From contig JAFQLQ010000053.1 in the NCBI GenBank assembly GCA_017414505.1, positions 1-42,405 of the forward strand: 42,405 bases of DNA, given 5' to 3'. The position numbers and the translations under genes are program-made. Below, one piece after another: positions 1-8,300 of this stretch (its first letter is position 1; every line of letters starts with the position of its first letter). The notes beneath the pieces were generated by a model. It did no database searches. It saw only the letters and a list, made by a program, of their open reading frames with translations, and was not told where the DNA came from. This stretch comes from Clostridia bacterium. Lineage in GTDB: Bacteria; Bacillota; Clostridia; UMGS1840; HGM11507.

Positions 1-59
1 AAGTCCTCTATACTTATCATCTCAACTTGATATCTGTTTTCATATCCTTTTTGCATCAT
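1..59 (-). CDS. IS1182-like transposase, N-terminus only (runs off window)
   Basis: Reading leftwards from an ATG at 59 gives about 19 codons (MMQKGYENRYQVEMISIED) that continue beyond the window edge. The string resembles the start of IS1182-family transposases, where a charged head precedes a 'MVSIEDLVP'-like segment. A GGGTGATGAAAT ribosome binding stretch (60-71) and a TATAAT -10 box (78-83, minus strand) stand directly upstream, as expected for a transposase gene near its IS end. The family call rests on a very short peptide and is tentative; the rest of the gene is outside the window. Confidence 0.5.
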   Translation of the reverse strand, partial: MMQKGYENRYQVEMISIED

Positions 60-95
60 ATTTCATCACCCAAGGATATTATACCATAAAACGCA

Positions 96-124
96 GAAAA
101 AGCCCAGACTTTTCTGGACTTTTT
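96..124. terminator. Bidirectional hairpin terminator inside the IS end
   Basis: An 8 bp stem (101-108 with 113-120, one G-T pair) has an A-run on its left and a T-run on its right, so it can end transcription from either side. In an IS end it would shield the transposase from outside transcription and also stop the minus-strand gene that ends at 173. Confidence 0.6.
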
Positions 125-135
125 CGACAGTCTGA

Positions 136-161
136 ACGGCTCTCATACGAGAGCCGTTTTT
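136..161. terminator. Terminator hairpin of the gene at 173-973, abutting the IS
   Basis: A 9 bp GC-rich stem (ACGGCTCTC, 136-144, with 149-157) has a 4-base loop. The plus strand has a T-run after it. On the minus strand, where the upstream gene needs a terminator, the expected U-run is replaced after a single T by the IS end, which suggests that the IS inserted right at the stem base. Confidence 0.6.
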
Positions 162-172
162 GTTATCTTATC

Positions 173-973
173 TTATTTTAAACACTGTTCGTTGGGTGGG
201 AAGAATTCTTCCGTAGGGAATGAAAGTCTTCTGAAAATACTGCAGGGATCCTCGTCGGTTGAGCCTTCGCATTCTTTTTCGGGCACACAGTAATCGTAAA
301 CGGGAATAAGAAGCTGAACGTTTCTCTCAAGCTTAACAATTGTGAAAATACCCAAAGTAACAAATACGCTTCTTGCGTTGCCTGCAATTACCAGATCATC
401 ATCAAAGCACTGGCAAATTTCGCCGGGAATAGCAGCAATGTCAACCGGGCAGGCACAGCAGCAATCGTCTTTATCAACAATTTTGGCATTAAGCGCAATG
501 GGGTCCACAACCTCAACAACAGAACGGGGAACATTGGTTTTAACCGATTCCACAATATCAATATCTCTCGGCTTATATTTGGAAGTGTAGATTTTGGCAT
601 TGCCCTCCGAACCGTAAAGAATAATTTTTTTATCGTAAGTGGCAAGCCCCTCGATATAAGTAGGTCTGCCAACGCCGGTAAATACATCAAGACCGATTCT
701 GAAGAAATATTTCAAATCAACAGTATAGTAGCCTCTGTTAAAGGGAACAGCTTCCACATCCGAATAAACCCAGATTATTTCGGCACATTTCACCTTAATG
801 TTAATGGCTCTGTCCACTATTTCCTGACCGCATCTTGTTAAGTACACTCTTAAATCCTCAAGGCAGTCTTTTTCCTTGCAGGCATCGTAAACTTTGTCTG
901 TATGAATACAAACCTTGTCTTTAAGGCTGTTTAAAGAATTGCAATTGTTGTTGCAATTGTTTCTGTCTGTCAT
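173..973 (-). CDS. Conserved clostridial protein of unknown function
   Basis: This 266-residue protein has no function I can name. It looks like a family common in Clostridia, recalled from the run with DKVYDACKEKDCLEDLRVY near the N-terminus and WVYSDVEAVPFNRGYYTVD after it. It is rich in cysteine (an N-terminal Asn/Cys stretch, then a CCCACP cluster mid-protein) and has no signal peptide or membrane segment, which would suit a spore-coat or other structural protein, but that is inference. The start at 973 is chosen over an ATG 30 bases upstream because a TGGAGGTA ribosome binding site (981-988) sits seven bases before it. It is monocistronic, and its terminator hairpin at 136-157 is abutted by an IS. 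Confidence 0.75.
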   Translation of the reverse strand: MTDRNNCNNNCNSLNSLKDKVCIHTDKVYDACKEKDCLEDLRVYLTRCGQEIVDRAINIKVKCAEIIWVYSDVEAVPFNRGYYTVDLKYFFRIGLDVFTGVGRPTYIEGLATYDKKIILYGSEGNAKIYTSKYKPRDIDIVESVKTNVPRSVVEVVDPIALNAKIVDKDDCCCACPVDIAAIPGEICQCFDDDLVIAGNARSVFVTLGIFTIVKLERNVQLLIPVYDYCVPEKECEGSTDEDPCSIFRRLSFPTEEFFPPNEQCLK

Positions 974-1055
974 ATTTTTATACCTCCATAAAGATTTCAG
1001 CAATAAAATCTATTGCTTCATTATTATAATATGACAAACACGAAATTCGGTGAGT

Positions 1056-1739
1056 TTACGCCTGCTGATTTTTCTGCATTTTTTTCCAGTTGAAAAATCC
1101 GTACAAGTCGTTAACCAGAAAAACTATAAAGCAGATTATAACCGAAAGGTAGGAAATATCGGTTATAGCCGCCATTACCCATAAAATTATAAGAACAATA
1201 TCGTTTGCGGCATAAACAAGGGCGAAATACGGACTTCTTTTATAGCATAAAAACACAGCTGCAAAGCTTGTGGTTACCGATAATGTGCTTGGAATAATGT
1301 TTGCATTATTTAAATATTTTAAAATGAAATAAAATACGATTGTTACAAGAACGGTAAAAAATATCATCTGAATAATATCTTTTTTTGTAAGAGTATTTAC
1401 GGTAACTTCAGATTTCTTGCCGTCAAACGGATGACGAAGCCAGGAAATAAGTGAAAATACTGCCATTGGTAAAGACATTCCGGCATAAGTTAGCAATTCG
1501 CCGTAATATCTGAATGAATACGAAATAATTGCATATAAAATACAGAAAACTATCATTAAGGCATTGCCGAAAGGATTACCTTTTGCACAAAAGATAAGTG
1601 ATGTTGCACCGATTAGCGATGCCACAAGCTCAAGATAGCTTTCCTGACCGAAAAATATAAAGGAAAATATAATGCACAAAATTGAAATGCTCCAGAGAGT
1701 CCATTCAAATTTCGTAAAATAGTTAATAGCTTTTTTCAT
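1056..1739 (-). CDS. pnuC: PnuC-family nicotinamide riboside (or related) transporter
   Basis: A 227-residue membrane protein with about seven hydrophobic helices. The central YYGELLTYAGMSLPMAVFS stretch, followed by SWLRHPF, is typical of the PnuC family, facilitators that take up nicotinamide riboside; relatives carry thiamine or riboflavin, so the substrate is not fixed by homology. The ATG at 1739 is preferred to the one at 1751 because the GGGAGG ribosome binding site (1743-1748) overlaps the latter. It is transcribed alone from a consensus promoter (1826-1854), and a hairpin with a U-run lies between promoter and gene (1752-1812), which suggests control by attenuation. Confidence 0.85.
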   Translation of the reverse strand: MKKAINYFTKFEWTLWSISILCIIFSFIFFGQESYLELVASLIGATSLIFCAKGNPFGNALMIVFCILYAIISYSFRYYGELLTYAGMSLPMAVFSLISWLRHPFDGKKSEVTVNTLTKKDIIQMIFFTVLVTIVFYFILKYLNNANIIPSTLSVTTSFAAVFLCYKRSPYFALVYAANDIVLIILWVMAAITDISYLSVIICFIVFLVNDLYGFFNWKKMQKNQQA

Positions 1740-1751
1740 AATGCCTCCCAT

Positions 1752-1819
1752 AAAAAATACCGCCGGAATTTTGTATCTTCAAAGGCCTAACGATACAAAA
1801 ATTACCCGGCGGCAAAATC
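1752..1819 (-). promoter_or_regulatory. Structured leader of pnuC, possible attenuator or riboswitch
   Basis: The transcript would start near 1818 and fold at once. The outer stem is CCGCCGG/CCGGCGG (1760-1766 with 1806-1812) and the inner stem AATTTTGTATC (1767-1777) pairs with 1792-1803 with one bulged base; the 14-base loop is 1778-1791. A TATTTTTTAT run follows the stem and then the ribosome binding site. This is terminator-like geometry directly in front of the start codon. I see no TPP or FMN riboswitch core. Confidence 0.55.
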
Positions 1820-1825
1820 ATTAGT

Positions 1826-1854
1826 ATAATAACATAAAGTTTTTAGTTTGTCAA
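1826..1854 (-). promoter_or_regulatory. pnuC promoter
   Basis: TTGACA (1849-1854) and TATTAT (1826-1831) on the minus strand are separated by exactly 17 bases. Confidence 0.8.
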
Positions 1855-1929
1855 GCTGGACTGTAACATTATTTTCTGCGGAATGATTTTTATGTATAAA
1901 AAGGATTCCTTGTTACAAAGCTTTTCACC

Positions 1930-2380
1930 AAAGGCTCCCTTGTGTAAAGGGAGTTGTCAACGGAGTTGACTGAGGGATTGTTTAACTTCGGTATCAATAT
2001 ATATACACACTCCCTCAAAGTTTTTATTTATATCAAGATTTGATATTCTTATAACTTTAATTCCGTATTGTTCCAAAAACTTTGTTCTTATGGCATCTTT
2101 TTCTATTTCTTTATCCTCATAATGCTGAGAACCATCTAATTCAACAACAAGTTTTGCTTTGGCACAGTAAAAATCAACAATATATTTTCCTATAACTTTC
2201 TGTCTCATAAACCTGACAGGGTATTCTCTTAAATAATCATACCAAAGGTGCTTTTCTTCTTTTGTCATATTCTTCCGCAGTGCTTTTGCAAGCGGTACAA
2301 TTTCCTTGTTGTGTTTGTAATCCATTACAATCCCTCCGGGTTGCTTTGCAACCCACCTCCCTTTGCACAAAGGAGGCTTT
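1930..2380. mobile_element. Putative DUF559 mobile element with inverted terminal units
   Basis: A single gene is enclosed by two related units of about 51-53 bp facing outward (1930-1980 and, inverted, 2328-2380). Each unit has an AAAG-CCTCC/CTCCC tip, a short hairpin (AAAGGGAG pairs with the tip), a second small palindrome, and ends in GAGGGATTG. The inner parts of both units are used by the gene: one supplies its ribosome binding site and the other its last codons and stop. No clear target duplication is visible. Confidence 0.6.
1957..2325 (-). CDS. DUF559 endonuclease-like protein
   Basis: A 122-residue protein of the DUF559 group, small single-domain proteins with a restriction-endonuclease-like fold related to very-short-patch-repair nucleases. 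Visible family features are an N-terminal basic helix (AKALRKNMTKEEKHLWY), the FMRQKVIGKYIVDFYCAKAK strand pair and VVELDGSQHYE, whose Asp/Glu/Gln-His pattern fits the metal-binding core. Start 2325 has a GGAGGG site six bases upstream, inside the right terminal unit; the longer frame to 2370 would translate that unit. The C-terminus (KQSLSQLR) is encoded by the left unit. The gene and its bracketing repeats therefore look co-evolved. Confidence 0.8.
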   Translation of the reverse strand: MDYKHNKEIVPLAKALRKNMTKEEKHLWYDYLREYPVRFMRQKVIGKYIVDFYCAKAKLVVELDGSQHYEDKEIEKDAIRTKFLEQYGIKVIRISNLDINKNFEGVCIYIDTEVKQSLSQLR

Positions 2381-2431
2381 TAACAGTGTTTTTTTTGAAG
2401 ATGATGTTCTCTGAGATTTCAGAAAATCAAC

Positions 2432-3439
2432 TTATCTTTCTGTTTTTTCTCCTGTTATTATGTTGTAGAAAAGAACCTGCTTGTTAGTTCCGTCATCAAT
2501 ATCATTTTTCACATTTATAACCTTTATTTTATGGTGTCCGTATTCTAAATCGAATGTTCTGAAGCCCATTACAAGCTGATTGGTTATAAAATCCTTGTAT
2601 TTGGAATTACCCGTTCCGATAAGAGTGCCGTTGTCATACACTTCGTACATGGTACCGTCCTTGTGAAGTCCGTGTTCAAAGGCAACAATATCTCCGTCAA
2701 ATTCAAATTCCAGACTGTCGCCGACAGCACCGGTAATACATTTTCCGAAATCGGTTTCGCCCTTTTGCCAGCTTCCTGTTAATTCGGTTTCCCATGAGGG
2801 GGTGAATACGGTGTGGGCTGTTATGCAGTCGTCAACCAGCTTTGCGGATTTTTCAAGAGGTCTTTTGTAATATGCCTTGTCCGAAAGGCAACGCACCATT
2901 TCCTCAAAATAAACCCTGTAGCCAAGGTCGGTGGGATGAACGTTGTCTTTAAGATAGCCGGCTTCTTTTGCATTTTCGCCGTTAAGATGATTTTTAAGGG
3001 CATTTTTAAGAGAAATCTGCGGAATACCGTAGTATTCTGCAACTTCTTCAAAATAACTTGTTTTTGTTTCGTAGACTGCATTTGTTGTGTAAAGAAAAAC
3101 AACATACGGCTTCTTCGGTAACGAAATAAAGCTTCTTACAAGCCCCTCAACGTATTTTCTTGTGTCGTTTCCGCTGTCGTTAACTGCAAATTCAATAAAA
3201 ATCATATCAGGATTGTATGCGGCAACATCACGCTCAAAACGTAAAAGTCCGTATGCAGACGGAGTTCCGCCAACGCCCTTGTTGTGGTAATTAAGCTTGC
3301 TTCCGAATTTTGTTTTAAGCCATTCGCCGGTTAAATTGGCAAAGCAGTTTTTCTTAGAGGATGCACCTGCACCTTCTGTTATAGAACCGCCGAGAAATAC
3401 AACGTTTATCTGTTCGTCAGTATTGAAAATATTGTTCAC
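2432..3439 (-). CDS. SGNH/GDSL hydrolase, secreted-type esterase fold, cytosolic here
   Basis: A 335-residue protein with an N-terminal SGNH hydrolase domain and a C-terminal beta-rich domain of about 120 residues. All four blocks are visible: GGSITEG with nucleophile Ser20, GVGG (55-58), the VND block with Asn87, and DNVHP with Asp165 and His168. Family members deacetylate or de-esterify sugars and polysaccharides. There is no signal peptide. The GTG at 3439 is chosen because the promoter (3479-3507) would start transcription near 3472, inside the longer frame that begins at 3490, and AGAAGG sits seven bases upstream. The gene ends next to the DUF559 element. Confidence 0.8.
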   Translation of the reverse strand: MNNIFNTDEQINVVFLGGSITEGAGASSKKNCFANLTGEWLKTKFGSKLNYHNKGVGGTPSAYGLLRFERDVAAYNPDMIFIEFAVNDSGNDTRKYVEGLVRSFISLPKKPYVVFLYTTNAVYETKTSYFEEVAEYYGIPQISLKNALKNHLNGENAKEAGYLKDNVHPTDLGYRVYFEEMVRCLSDKAYYKRPLEKSAKLVDDCITAHTVFTPSWETELTGSWQKGETDFGKCITGAVGDSLEFEFDGDIVAFEHGLHKDGTMYEVYDNGTLIGTGNSKYKDFITNQLVMGFRTFDLEYGHHKIKVINVKNDIDDGTNKQVLFYNIITGEKTER

Positions 3440-3478
3440 TTTATAACCTTCTTTTTTAAATTTTTTTAATCTGAAATG

Positions 3479-3507
3479 ACAATAGCACAAAGTTTCTGTT
3501 TTGTCAA
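3479..3507 (-). promoter_or_regulatory. Promoter of the SGNH hydrolase
   Basis: TTGACA (3502-3507) and TATTGT (3479-3484) on the minus strand have a 17-base spacer. It excludes the upstream ATG at 3490 as a start. Confidence 0.75.
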
Positions 3508-3525
3508 TATTTTGAGGCGATTGTG

Positions 3526-3554
3526 TTGAAAAAGTGAAAGTGGTGTGGTAGAAT
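3526..3554 (+). promoter_or_regulatory. Divergent promoter leading to the EEP-family gene
   Basis: TTGAAA (3526-3531) and TAGAAT (3549-3554) have a 17-base spacer. The -10 box overlaps the left half of a 30 bp perfect palindrome, so a dimeric repressor or a 5' hairpin could act here. Confidence 0.65.
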
Positions 3555-3580
3555 AGATTTAACTTAAGTTAAATCTATTC
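3551..3580. repeat. 30 bp perfect palindrome
   Basis: GAATAGATTTAACTT is followed directly by its exact reverse complement, with no spacer. It overlaps the -10 box and the expected transcription start of the plus-strand promoter. It may be an operator or the trace of a mobile repeat; the imperfect direct repeat AGCTAAAT follows at 3581 and 3601. Confidence 0.7.
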
Positions 3581-3663
3581 AGCTAAATTCGCCTGACGGC
3601 AGCTAAATGTGCTTCGCACGCTAAAAGAAATTGATTGGATGTGAGAATATAGCATAAAGCATA

Positions 3664-3738
3664 ATGCTTGATAAAGCAAAAGATTTTGCAGTTGAAATTA
3701 TAAATATGTGTAAGAATATTAAAGAAACAAAAATGTAA
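3664..3738 (+). pseudogene. Remnant of a four-helix-bundle (S23-like) protein gene
   Basis: A 24-codon frame (LDKAKDFAVEIINMCKNI in its core) ends at a TAA. It matches the opening of four-helix-bundle proteins of the S23/TIGR02436 type, which start with a similar 'KAxxFAVxIVxLxK' helix and normally run to about 120 residues. The rest of the domain is absent and no ribosome binding site precedes the ATG. I read it as a decayed leftover of an accessory gene; a chance likeness is possible because the match is short. Confidence 0.4.
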
Positions 3739-3769
3739 AGGAAAAATCTCAATAAAGGAGAAAATCAGG

Positions 3770-4531
3770 ATGGAATTAAAGATAATCAGTTTTAATATTC
3801 GTTGCTGTGACGACGAAAACGGAAACTCAATAGCCGAGCGTGCTCCCAGGCTGAATGAGGTTATATCGCATTATGATGCGGATTTAATCGGTTTTCAGGA
3901 ATACACACCGCAGTGGGAGAAGCCCGTAATGGAGTATTTCGGAAAAGATTTTGAAATTTTTAATAAATACAGAGCAGAATCGCAAAAGGAATCTGCACCG
4001 ATATTGTGGCGAAAGGATAAGTTTGAGTGCCTCAAAAAAGGGTATTTCTGGCTTTCGGATACGCCGGAGGTAGAATCCAGAGGCTATGATGAAGTTTATA
4101 ACTGTTTTCGTATATGCGAATATGCTGTGCTTCGTGAAAAGCAAAGCAACAAAACTTTCACCTTTATGAATACGCATTTTGGCTTTGGCGATAACGGTCA
4201 GTCAAAAAGCGTCAATCTTATTTATGAATACAGCAAAAAAATTTCATCTTACCCCACATTTATAGTTGGCGACTTTAATATGACACCGGATGACGTTGCA
4301 TATTCTGCAATGTGCGAAAAATTTACCGACGTAAATGCAGTAACCGCTAACGATTTGAGAACAACTTATCACGGTTATAATCCCGAAGGCATAAAAAGAA
4401 CCGAACATATAGATTTTTGCTTTACAGACGGAAATATAAAGCCTGTAAGCCAGAAAATAATAGACGATACAGTTGACGGAATGTTTCCGTCAGACCATTA
4501 CGGGATATATGTAAAAATAGAGTTGCAGTAG
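3770..4531 (+). CDS. Endonuclease/exonuclease/phosphatase (EEP) family hydrolase
   Basis: A complete 253-residue EEP-fold protein, a metal-dependent phosphodiesterase or phosphatase. Conserved residues are in order: Asn9 in SFNIR, Glu44 in GFQEY, THFGF (His), VGDFNMTP (Asp/Asn), HIDFCF (Asp) and the C-terminal SDHYG (Asp-His pair). No signal peptide or membrane segment is present, so it should act in the cytosol; the substrate cannot be told from sequence. AAAGGAG lies nine bases before the ATG. It is monocistronic, reached by the promoter at 3526-3554 through a long leader that contains the palindrome and the gene remnant. Confidence 0.85.
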   Translation: MELKIISFNIRCCDDENGNSIAERAPRLNEVISHYDADLIGFQEYTPQWEKPVMEYFGKDFEIFNKYRAESQKESAPILWRKDKFECLKKGYFWLSDTPEVESRGYDEVYNCFRICEYAVLREKQSNKTFTFMNTHFGFGDNGQSKSVNLIYEYSKKISSYPTFIVGDFNMTPDDVAYSAMCEKFTDVNAVTANDLRTTYHGYNPEGIKRTEHIDFCFTDGNIKPVSQKIIDDTVDGMFPSDHYGIYVKIELQ

Positions 4532-4586
4532 TAACGAAGTGAGATTTATATGTAGCCGGCGGTGAGAAATGCACCGTTTACTCATC

Positions 4587-4615
4587 CGTCATTCTGAGCC
4601 TGCCGAAGAATCTGA
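4587..4615 (+). repeat. Dispersed repeat, copy 1
   Basis: CGTCATTCTGAGCCTG and the next 13 bases recur at 21639-21667 (identical) and 21832-21860 (one change). All copies lie between genes. The 4532-4683 gap otherwise shows nothing I can identify. Confidence 0.8.
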
Positions 4616-4683
4616 GCGTTTATAGATGTAGGGAAAGTCAGGGGACTTCTTCTTAAATATATTTTAAAAAATTTTAAAAACAG

Positions 4684-4712
4684 TTGAAATTCTTGATTTT
4701 TTCAATTATAAT
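4684..4712 (+). promoter_or_regulatory. pth-mfd promoter
   Basis: TTGAAA (4684-4689) and TATAAT (4707-4712) have a 17-base spacer. Transcription would begin near 4719, directly at a 24-base hairpin (GGTGGG...CCCACC, 4721-4744). A hairpin at the extreme 5' end often stabilises mRNA in Firmicutes. Confidence 0.85.
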
Positions 4713-4775
4713 AGCAATAAGGTGGGGAATTTTAATTTCCCACCCTGTTCTTGTGTATATGAAAGGATGAAATAT

Positions 4776-5351
4776 ATGAAGCTTATAATCGGTCTCGGAA
4801 ATCCGGGAAAGCAGTATGAATTTACCCGTCATAATGCAGGCTTTCTTATGGTAGACTATTTTGCAAACGAAAACAATTTTGAAATAAAGAAATTCAAAAA
4901 CAGGGCGCTTACGGCAGAAACCAACATAAGCGGCGAAAAGGTTATATTTGTAAAGCCTCAGACTTTTATGAATTTAAGCGGTGAAAGCGTAAGGGAAATT
5001 GTTAATTTTTATAAAGCGGATACAAAGGATATACTTGTAATATATGATGATATTTCGCTTCCGCTGGGCAGATTAAGAATCCGCGCAAAGGGTACAGACG
5101 GAGGACATAACGGCATAAAAAACATAATTTATCAGCTTAAAACCGATGAATTTCCGAGAGTTAAAATAGGCGTATCGGGAAACGGTGATAAACCGCTTGT
5201 AGACTATGTTTTGGGTGCTTTTTCCAAATCCGAGCTGGAAGTTTTAAAAGAAATTGCAAAGATTAATATGGATATAATTAAAACCTTTGTTGAATATGAT
5301 GTTACCGTAGCTATGAATAAATTCAATTCAACAAATCTTAGTAAAGAGTGA
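4776..5351 (+). CDS. pth: Peptidyl-tRNA hydrolase
   Basis: This 191-residue enzyme frees tRNA from peptidyl-tRNA that drops off the ribosome. It has the N-terminal LIIGLGNPG...Y..TRHN signature with the catalytic histidine in TRHNAGF, the VKPQTFMNLSG segment, and DD-SLPLG followed by GGHNG, all at normal spacing. The ATG at 4776 has GAAAGG seven bases upstream. The longer frame from 4722 would start within three bases of the transcription start and translate the 5' hairpin, so it is rejected. Four bases separate it from mfd, so the two are one operon, an arrangement common in Firmicutes. Confidence 0.97.
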   Translation: MKLIIGLGNPGKQYEFTRHNAGFLMVDYFANENNFEIKKFKNRALTAETNISGEKVIFVKPQTFMNLSGESVREIVNFYKADTKDILVIYDDISLPLGRLRIRAKGTDGGHNGIKNIIYQLKTDEFPRVKIGVSGNGDKPLVDYVLGAFSKSELEVLKEIAKINMDIIKTFVEYDVTVAMNKFNSTNLSKE

Positions 5352-5355
5352 TTAA

Positions 5356-8300
5356 ATGATTTTTGAAGAAATTTTCCGTCAGAATAAAGAATATCAGAAA
5401 ATAACGGAGGAGCTTAAAAACGGAGTTTCTCCCGTTAATGTTACGGGAATAACGGATTTTGCCAAGCCTCACTTTATAAAAGGGCTTTTCGACGAGCTTA
5501 AAAAAAGTGTTGTGGTTATTTTAAGAAACGAAGCGGAAATAAAAAATCTTAACGAACAGCTTTCGTTTTTCAAGCTTAATCCCGATATGTTCGTATCAAG
5601 AGAATATAATTTTTATAATGTAGAAGCGGCTAGCCGTGAGCTTTTTACAGAAAGAATACGCTGTCTTTTTGATGCGGCAAACGAAAAAAGAAATGTATAT
5701 CTTACCTCCATCGAAGCGGTAAGTCAGCTTGTGCTGGACAAAGAAAAAATTAAAAATTCTGTTATTAAAATTGAAGACGGAACCGAAGTGGACCTTGAAA
5801 ATTTAACAAAACAGCTTATTTATATGGGCTATAAAAACTGCGATATGGTGGAAGCAGGCGGTCAGTTTTCGCTAAGAGGCGGAATACTTGATATTTTCAC
5901 TTTTACAAACGACCATCCCTTCCGAATTGAGCTTTTTGGCGATGAAATAGATTCAATACGCCGTTTTGACGAAAGAACACAGCTTTCAACCGATAAGGTT
6001 TTTTCCTTTGAAATTACACCCTCAAACGAGTATCTTCTGACAGATGAGGAAAAAAGCTCCCTTGCGGAAATTATAAAAAAAGAAATTAAGAAAACCCATA
6101 ATGAGGAATTAAAGGAAAACCTTAAATCCGACCTTGAAAAGCTTAACAACAGCGGTTATTTTTCAGGGCTGGATAAATATATGGACCTGCTTTTAAAAAG
6201 CTCCTTTATTGATTATTTTGACAGGGAAAACACCGTTTTTATTCTGGATGAACCTCAGCGTATTTCCGAAAAAAAAGAGGCTCTTGAAAATGAGCGGGGC
6301 GAAATAATTGTTTCCTTAACCGAAAGAAACATTGTTCGCGAAGGGTATAATCCCTATATTGAAATTACGGATATTTACAGTAAAATGCTAAAATTTTCAC
6401 TTGTCGGGTTATGCAATATTTTAACAAGCATAACCGATTATCATCCGCAGGACAGTATAGGTGTTACAACCGCCCCCACACCTACCTACTACGGAAAAAT
6501 CAATCTTTTTTCCGAGGATATTTTAAATTATACGGATAAAGGCTATACGGTGCTTATTCCCGTTGGAAAAACAAAAATTGAAAATTTCAAAACCCTGCTT
6601 CTTAATTACGGAATACATTCTTCGGTTGTATCGGAGGATAAACCGCTTAAGGGCAAAGGCGTGTTTTTACTGCCTCAGAACGGACAGTTCGGCTTTGTGT
6701 ACCCTGCGGAAAAATTTGTACTTCTATACGACCACACAGTTTTCGGAGGCTACAAAAAGCCTCTTAAGGCAAAGAAAAAAGGCGAAAACGCCATAACCTC
6801 CTTCAACGACCTGAAAATAGGCGATTACGTTGTTCATAATGTGCATGGAGTGGGGCAGTATGTGGGCGTTGAAAAGCTTGTTGTGGAAAACACAAAAAAA
6901 GACTACCTTAAAATAAAATATCAGGGAACGGATACCTTGTATGTTCCCACCAATCAGCTTGACAATCTTAATAAATATATCGGGGCAGGGGAAGTTAAGG
7001 TTAAGCTTAACAAGCTTGGCGGTCAGGATTTTTCGAGAGTAAAAAGCAGAGTTAAGGCTTCCTGTGCCCAGCTTGCGGAAAAGCTTATTGCACTTTACGC
7101 CGAGCGTGAAAAAAGCGAGGGCTACGCATATTCGCCCGATACGGATATGCAGGCTCAGTTTGAGCAGAAGTTTCCTTTTCAGGAAACCAACGACCAGTTA
7201 ATAAGCATTGACGAAGTTAAAAAGGATATGGAAAGCAATCATCCTATGGACAGACTTCTTTGCGGAGATGTTGGCTACGGTAAAACCGAAGTGGCTCTGC
7301 GTGCGGCTTTCAAATGCGTTGCAGACGGAAAGCAGGTTGCTTATCTTGCGGCAACAACTGTTCTTGCCCAGCAGCATTTTAACACCTTTAAGCAAAGAAT
7401 GGAGGATTTTCCCGTTAATGTGGAAATGCTTTCCCGTTTCAGAACAAAAAAACAGCAGGAGGAAATTGTTAAAAAGCTTAAACAGGGCAGAATTGACGTA
7501 ATTGTGGGCACTCACAGAATTTTATCAAACGATGTGGAATTTAAGGATCTGGGACTGCTTATAGTGGATGAGGAACAGCGCTTTGGTGTTGCCCATAAGG
7601 AAAAGCTTAAGGAAATGAAAAAGAATATAGAGGTTTTAACCTTGAGTGCAACTCCTATTCCCAGAACGCTTCATATGTCTATGCTCGGAATACGTGATAT
7701 GAGTGTTCTTGCAGAACCCCCGCAGGACAGATTTCCCGTTCAGACCTATGTTATGGAATATAACGAAATGGTAATTAAAGATGCCATTGAAAAGGAACTT
7801 TCAAGAGGCGGCCAGGTGTATTATCTTTTCAACCGTGTTGAAGGAATTGAAGCCAAAACCAAGAGAATAAGAGAGCTTTGCCCTTCGGCAAACGTGGCGT
7901 ATGCTCATGGTAAAATGGGCGAGCGTGCAATGGAAAACACCTTTATAAAAATGCTTTCGGGGGAAATTGATGTTTTAATCTGCGCAACCATTATCGAAAC
8001 AGGCCTTGATATAAGCAATGCAAACACCATTATTATAGAAAACAGCGACAGGCTCGGTCTTTCTCAGCTTTATCAGCTAAGAGGGCGTGTAGGACGTTCC
8101 GACAGGCTTGCCTACTGCTACCTTACCTATCAGAAAAACAAGGCAATCACCCAGGAGAGCGAAAACCGCCTGAAAGCCATAAAAGAATTTACCGAATTTG
8201 GTTCCGGCTTTAAAATTGCTATGCGTGACCTTGAAATAAGAGGTGCGGGAAACGTGCTTGGCGGCGAACAGCACGGGCATATGGATGCAGTCGGCTATGA

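Larger units (their letters stand above)
1..134 (-). mobile_element. Left-edge insertion sequence, end segment
   Basis: On the minus strand this stretch starts with TCAGACTGTCGAAAAAGTC (134-116), then a hairpin, a -10 box and the transposase start at 59. The same 19 bases recur at 42181-42199 in the other orientation, again directly after a terminator stem, so they are probably the IS end. The boundary at 134 abuts the hairpin at 136-157. The other end of the element lies outside the window. Confidence 0.5.

Noticed and set aside
1752..1819. TPP or FMN riboswitch before pnuC
   Set aside because: The region is about 65 bases and lacks the conserved cores of both classes; it was kept only as an unclassified structured leader.
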